Source: Deltaproteobacteria bacterium
Lineage (GTDB): Bacteria > Desulfobacterota > Syntrophia > Syntrophales > Smithellaceae
Direction of reading: 5' to 3'
Assembly: GCA_017860985.1 (NCBI GenBank)
Contig: JAGFXG010000018.1
Coordinates: 1-11,051 of the forward strand
DNA length: 11,051 bases
Of the stretch, positions 7,680 through 11,051 are shown one piece after another. The notes under the pieces were generated by a model. The model saw only the letters and a list, made by a program, of their open reading frames with translations, had not been told where the DNA came from and searched no databases. Made by a program: the position numbers and the translations under genes. The first letter of the stretch is position 1. Every line of letters begins with the position of its first letter.

Positions 7680-8867
7680 TCACTTCACCTCCTTTTGAAT
7701 TTCTTCGGGCCAGAAGAACACGTAGGGATTGGTTCTCGGCGCCTTAACCATCTGGGGAACGGCCGGCAGACCCACAGCCCTCAGGAATACTCTCATGCCG
7801 AGGCGTTTGATTAACTCGCCTAACCTTTCCCGTGACTTGCCGTATTCATCCCACCAATCCTGGATGCGTTCGATCAGATCTTTGAGTTCCGCGTAGGGTG
7901 GTTCCATTTTCATGAATGGCACGATGACCCAGGAAAGAAGTGCTCCCTGTAAAATGGGCGCTTTACCACCGATGAGAATAGTCGCGCCTTTTTCCTTGCC
8001 CGGCCGCAGGGCCTTCGGCATCAGATTGATGCAATGCATGCAGCGGGTGCAATCATCATTGTATATCTTTAATTCATTTCCGTTCCATTCCATGCACCGG
8101 GTCGGGCAGAGGTCGCAGACCTCCTTCTGAATGTCGATGGTTGATACATAGGCAAGAACTTCCTTCTGATCGATTTGAATGTCTCCTTTCCAGGTTCCGA
8201 TAATGGACAAATCGGAACGGGCGATGGAAGCCACGCAGTCGTTGGAACAGGCGGAGACCTTAATTTTGAATTTGTAAGGGAACATGGGGCGATGAATCTT
8301 GTCTTGATAACTCATGGTGATGTTGTAGCAAATATCCAGGCTGTCGATGCATGCCCATTCACAGCGTCCCGGTCCGACGCAGGCGGAAGGCGTGCGCAAG
8401 GCAGATCCGGAGCCGCCAAGGTCAAAGCCGGCGGCGGAGAGATCATCAAAGCAAGACTGGAGATGTTCTGTTCTCGTGCCCAGCAGAATGACATCTCCCG
8501 TTGCGCCATGCATGTTGGTGAGGCCGCTGCCGTGTTTGTCCCAGACATCACAGAGTTTGCGCAGGGCATCTGTCTTGTAGAACCAGCCAGTGGGGTGATT
8601 GACGCGCATGGTGTGAAAGGCCTGAACGTTGGGGAAAAGATCGGGTCGGTCCGAATAGCGTCCGATGACACCGGACCCATAGCCCTTGACGCCGACGATA
8701 CCTCCATGCTTCCAATGACCGATCTTGTCCTTGTAGGAGAGCTCCAGTTGTGCGATGAGATCTTTGGCCATGGGGTTCTTCTCGGCGGCCTGCTTCATGT
8801 CCTTTACAAAGCTGGGCCATTTCCCCTCTTCCAGCTTGTCCAACAAGGGTGTTTTTGATTCCGCCAT
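7680..8867 (-). CDS. dsrA: DsrA, alpha subunit of dissimilatory sulfite reductase
   Basis: Cytoplasmic alpha subunit of DsrAB. It is 395 aa, slightly shorter than the 437 aa Desulfovibrio protein and with a short N-terminus. The siroheme-cluster motif is complete: C163-x5-C169 (CVGPGRC) and C207-x3-C211 (CSNDC). A ferredoxin domain follows: C251, C254 and C258 (CDLCPTRC) and C273-x2-C276-x2-C279 (CTRCMHC), with INLMPKAL after it as in other DsrA proteins. The stretch [19 protein letters not shown] (53-71) is a DsrA signature. The ATG at 8867 has AAGGAGG six bases upstream. It is the first gene after a 224-bp gap with a good promoter candidate, so it probably heads the dsr operon. All catalytic cysteines are intact, so the enzyme should be functional. 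Confidence 0.98.
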   Translation of the reverse strand: MAESKTPLLDKLEEGKWPSFVKDMKQAAEKNPMAKDLIAQLELSYKDKIGHWKHGGIVGVKGYGSGVIGRYSDRPDLFPNVQAFHTMRVNHPTGWFYKTDALRKLCDVWDKHGSGLTNMHGATGDVILLGTRTEHLQSCFDDLSAAGFDLGGSGSALRTPSACVGPGRCEWACIDSLDICYNITMSYQDKIHRPMFPYKFKIKVSACSNDCVASIARSDLSIIGTWKGDIQIDQKEVLAYVSTIDIQKEVCDLCPTRCMEWNGNELKIYNDDCTRCMHCINLMPKALRPGKEKGATILIGGKAPILQGALLSWVIVPFMKMEPPYAELKDLIERIQDWWDEYGKSRERLGELIKRLGMRVFLRAVGLPAVPQMVKAPRTNPYVFFWPEEIQKEVK

Positions 8868-9091
8868 GATTTGCCTCCTTTTCTAATCATTCTTAACTCC
8901 TGATATCGTCCGAATGAGTTATTAATTTTGAATACCTATTTTTATTTGAATGGTACTCAGTTTTATAAATATGTCAAGATTTTTTTGATGATTTATCCAT
9001 GATTATTGTCAGCCTTGCGAAGCCACTCATTAGTCGTTTGTTCCTCCGGTTGCTTTATGTCGCAAAATCCTTCAGGTTATTTGCCGCACCG
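8868..9091 (-). promoter_or_regulatory. dsrA upstream region with candidate sigma70-type promoter
   Basis: This AT-rich gap lies between the transporter stop and dsrA. On the minus strand a perfect -35 TTGACA (8972-8977), 16 bases, then a -10 TACCAT (8950-8955, 4 of 6) would start transcription near 8943, about 75 bases before the dsrA ATG. A T-/A-rich tract upstream of the -35 could act as an UP element. An imperfect inverted repeat, GAATACC / GGTACTC (8930-8936 and 8952-8958), and a direct repeat TTTGAAT (8927-8933 and 8945-8951, 18 bp apart) cover the -10 and start region. I see no convincing rho-independent terminator for the transporter here, so read-through into dsrA is possible. Confidence 0.5.
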
Positions 9092-10648
9092 TTATATCTT
9101 TGACCAGTAATCCACAAACACAACAGTTGACAAGAAAATTCCCAGGGGTACATTGACAAGGACCCCAACGGAAAAAGCCCAGAAGGGTCTCATGCCGAAG
9201 GTCAGCATTTCAGCAAAGCGGGTGGAAAGACCTATGCAGAGGAAGCAGAGCACAAAACACCATGTCCTGAGATTTTTGATAGGCCCTATGACAGCCTTGC
9301 TAAATGTGCTGTCAAACCAGTTCGATTGGGCAGAAAGTTGCTTTAATGCCTTGGCCTGATCCGGGTTGGTTGTCACGCTGGTTAAGGTTTTGAGTTCTTC
9401 ATCAGTCATGGTGCCCTTAAAGCTCATGGTTTTCCCGGCAGAGTCGATAATCAGGCGGTCGGCAAATTGCGGCGGTACCTGGTATTGAGAAAAATCAGCC
9501 TTATATTTCATGTCTTCCCAGTTGGCTTTTCCGGCATAATTTATCGGTACCATGGTGCCAACAATGCTCACAATAATGGAGGCCGCTAAAAATCCAATGA
9601 CAAACTTGGGGAATCTATCCCAGATGATCCGGAGACCGACGGTGGCCTTTTTCTCTCCCTCTTCAGCCTTCTCCCAAAACGTGACGGCAACAATAGCCAG
9701 AATAAGGCACCAGATGCCGATCCAGATATCCCGGCCAATCACTTTCATTAGAGTAAAGGCCTGAATAGGTGCGTCTCCGAAACGGGTGCCCAGTTCAGCG
9801 ACTACAGCAAACCCGGCGGCATCGGCAAACTCGGACGTGCCGACGATGGCTCCGGCAACACCGGGAGATACTGTGTCCGGAACAAGTTGCTTTAGAGCTA
9901 AGGTCAGGCAGAATATCATGATGATGGCCCAGACGGTGACCACGGCAATGGAGATGGAAACATGTTCGTTCTTGGCCTTAACTGCACCGCCGACGGCAAT
10001 GGATGCTGAAACGCCGCAAATGGCACCGCCTGCTCCTAATACCGCTCCAAACTGTGGTTCAAGTTTGAAAATTCTGGTGGCGGCTAAGTAAATGGTAAGC
10101 CAGGTGACCACGGAAACAATGCTCGCCTGAAGCAGTGCAATGGGACCGGCTTTGACGATAATGGTGAAAGGCAGGGTAGCTCCCAGCAGGACGATGCCGG
10201 TTTTGACATAATATTCCGTGCGGAGCGATGTCTTCATCCATGCGGGTATTTTAATAACATTAGAGATAAGCAGCCCAACAAGCAGGGCCAGCAGAGGCGC
10301 CTCTATGTTATAATCCTGCATGAATTTAGTTCCGGCCACATAAAAAATGACCAGTGCACCGACAAACAGGATGATGAAGCCGGGAATAAATTCTTTTAAT
10401 TTATGTCCCATAAGCCACATAGAGAAGCAGAACACCGCACCAAGAACTAAAAAGATGGTAAGATACCCGCCAGCATTCTTTGCCAAGTCTGCCATGATGG
10501 CGGCAAAACCGGTGATTTTACTCGGCAGAACGGCCCAGCTCTTGATGGATGTGCCCATCCACAAAGCAATGATGGCAACAAGAACAAGACCAAGGCCCAG
10601 CCAGACCGACCACCAGTCCTCCGTTTTCCAAAGTTTCTCAAACTTCAT
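9092..10648 (-). CDS. YeiH-family ('putative sulfate exporter') membrane transporter, enlarged
   Basis: Polytopic inner-membrane protein of 518 aa. The core from about residue 95 to 365 and the end from about 455 match the YeiH family, whose members usually have about 340-350 aa. Signature stretches are GAGGAICGVSASIAVGGA (205-222), IVGTSEFADAAGFAVVAELG (268-287) and, near the C-terminus, CIGLSTRF (471-478). Two features make it longer: an N-terminal extension of about 90 residues with two or three extra membrane segments, and a polar insert at about 370-450 between the last membrane pairs. The family is annotated as a sulfate or sulfite exporter on thin evidence. Position just upstream of dsrA on the same strand suggests a sulfur oxyanion as substrate (inference). 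The ATG at 10648 has AAGGAG eight bases upstream. Direction of transport cannot be read from sequence. Confidence 0.85.
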   Translation of the reverse strand: MKFEKLWKTEDWWSVWLGLGLVLVAIIALWMGTSIKSWAVLPSKITGFAAIMADLAKNAGGYLTIFLVLGAVFCFSMWLMGHKLKEFIPGFIILFVGALVIFYVAGTKFMQDYNIEAPLLALLVGLLISNVIKIPAWMKTSLRTEYYVKTGIVLLGATLPFTIIVKAGPIALLQASIVSVVTWLTIYLAATRIFKLEPQFGAVLGAGGAICGVSASIAVGGAVKAKNEHVSISIAVVTVWAIIMIFCLTLALKQLVPDTVSPGVAGAIVGTSEFADAAGFAVVAELGTRFGDAPIQAFTLMKVIGRDIWIGIWCLILAIVAVTFWEKAEEGEKKATVGLRIIWDRFPKFVIGFLAASIIVSIVGTMVPINYAGKANWEDMKYKADFSQYQVPPQFADRLIIDSAGKTMSFKGTMTDEELKTLTSVTTNPDQAKALKQLSAQSNWFDSTFSKAVIGPIKNLRTWCFVLCFLCIGLSTRFAEMLTFGMRPFWAFSVGVLVNVPLGIFLSTVVFVDYWSKI

Positions 10649-10695
10649 TGCTGTTACTCCTTCCTAGATAATATTTAAGGATGTCTTGAAAGAGT

Positions 10696-10709
10696 GGGTG
10701 TTTACACCC
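10696..10709. repeat. Perfect 6+2+6 palindrome in the transporter leader
   Basis: GGGTGT-TT-ACACCC, directly followed by GGGGTAAA, which can also pair with the TTTAC in the palindrome to give a second, overlapping inverted repeat. It sits 48-61 bases before the transporter ATG. It could be an operator or an RNA hairpin; no U-tract follows on either strand, so it does not look like a terminator. Confidence 0.5.
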
Positions 10710-10728
10710 GGGGTAAAAGTTGTGAAAC

Positions 10729-10758
10729 ATGATAGAAATGTCAACCTGTAAATAACAA
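10729..10758 (-). promoter_or_regulatory. Candidate promoter of the YeiH-family transporter
   Basis: On the minus strand a -35 TTGTTA (10753-10758), 18 bases, then a -10 TATCAT (10729-10734, 5 of 6) would start transcription about 70-75 bases before the transporter ATG. A perfect TTGACA at 10739-10744 lies in the spacer but has no good -10 at 16-18 bases. The GGGTGT/ACACCC palindrome lies just downstream, in the leader. Confidence 0.3.
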
Positions 10759-10897
10759 CAACATGGAAAGAATTACAGAGCAGGAAAGAGGAATATCAGC
10801 ATTTTGTGAATGGTAATGGTATTATTATATGAGAGAATATTTGAAATAACAAGCAGATTTATTTTATTACGAGTATTGCCGTATGGTGTCACGCAAC

Positions 10898-10906
10898 TGG
10901 TATAAT
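10898..10906 (+). promoter_or_regulatory. Candidate rightward extended -10 promoter
   Basis: TGG-TATAAT on the plus strand is a perfect -10 with the TGn extension. The best -35 is TTGCCG (10876-10881), 19 bases upstream, which is weak, but extended -10 promoters need little -35. Transcription would start near 10913 and run off the right edge. Confidence 0.45.
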
Positions 10907-11017
10907 GTATGACAGAGAAAGAGTATATTCGCATGATTATTTTCGGTTGGATAAGACAATTAAATCCGTTATAGTTTTTTCATGTTTTCGAATGAAAAAT
11001 AATGAAAAAGGGGGCGC

Positions 11018-11051
11018 ATGTCCATTAGCTCCGACGCATACAAAATTATAG
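11018..11051 (+). CDS. Possible start of a rightward gene (11 codons visible)
   Basis: An ATG after AAAAAGGGGG opens a frame, MSISSDAYKII, that runs to the window edge. The extended -10 promoter about 110 bases upstream points at it. The G-run lies only 3 bases from the ATG, and a competing 19-codon frame starts at 10992 and stops at the last base, so this is a weak call. No function can be given. Confidence 0.25.
   Translation, partial: MSISSDAYKII

Larger units (their letters stand above)
10649..11017. other. Non-coding, AT-rich region with divergent promoter-like signals
   Basis: No convincing gene is visible in these 369 bases on either strand. It holds a rightward extended -10 element, a leftward promoter candidate for the transporter, a perfect GGGTGT-TT-ACACCC palindrome at 10696-10709, two TTGTGAA heptamers in the same direction (10720-10726 and 10804-10810), and an AT-rich hairpin with a tandem repeat near 10976-11010. 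I see no tRNA, rRNA or known riboswitch. Confidence 0.6.

Noticed and set aside
8175..8858. Long plus-strand open frame of 227 codons opposite dsrA
   Set aside because: It lies wholly antisense to dsrA, which has intact catalytic motifs and a strong ribosome site. The frame has no recognisable motif.
9062..9084. Imperfect hairpin just after the transporter stop as a terminator
   Set aside because: The stem (GCAAAATCC / GGTTATTTGC) has a bulge and a mismatch and no U-tract follows on either strand. It may stabilise an mRNA end but does not qualify as a rho-independent terminator.
10649..11051. Mobile element, CRISPR array or tRNA in the right-hand non-coding region
   Set aside because: No terminal inverted repeats, transposase remains, regular spaced repeats or cloverleaf-like sequence are visible.

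Overview
The window is most of a dissimilatory sulfite reductase (dsr) gene cluster of the reductive type, and it points to a sulfate- or sulfite-reducing bacterium, probably one of the Desulfobacterota. The reasons are: dsrA and dsrB with siroheme and ferredoxin motifs, a dsrD gene, a DsrC with both C-terminal cysteines, and no sign of dsrE, dsrF, dsrH or dsrL, which mark sulfur oxidisers. The genus cannot be read from the sequence. All well-supported genes lie on the minus strand, so transcription runs from right to left.

Layout in transcription order. (1) 10649-11051 is a non-coding, AT-rich region. It has an extended -10 promoter pointing right, possibly toward a gene that starts at the right edge, and weaker promoter-like sequence and a GGGTGT/ACACCC palindrome in front of the leftward transporter gene. 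(2) 9092-10648 encodes a membrane transporter of the YeiH / 'putative sulfate exporter' family with an N-terminal extension and an insert. (3) 8868-9091 is a 224-bp gap holding the probable dsrA promoter (TTGACA / TACCAT) and a possible operator. (4) Then follow dsrA, dsrB, dsrD, dsrN (siroheme amidase) and dsrC, closely spaced. (5) Between dsrC and dsrM lies an extra cytochrome b gene and an extra HdrD/DsrK-like iron-sulfur gene, overlapping by 4 bp. (6) The canonical dsrM and the first 304 codons of dsrK follow; dsrK is cut by the left edge, and dsrJOP may lie beyond it.

How the genes work together. DsrAB reduces sulfite at a siroheme-[4Fe-4S] centre and loads sulfur onto DsrC as a trisulfide. 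DsrD stimulates DsrAB. DsrN amidates the siroheme. DsrMK takes electrons from menaquinol and releases sulfide from DsrC trisulfide. The transporter may move sulfite or another sulfur oxyanion across the membrane; its substrate is inferred only from family name and position.

The least ordinary part is the second cytochrome b / HdrD-like pair next to dsrC. Its cytochrome b keeps only one of the two heme-binding histidine pairs that the neighbouring DsrM has with NarI-like spacing. This suggests a second, differently wired membrane module that acts on DsrC or a similar thiol partner.
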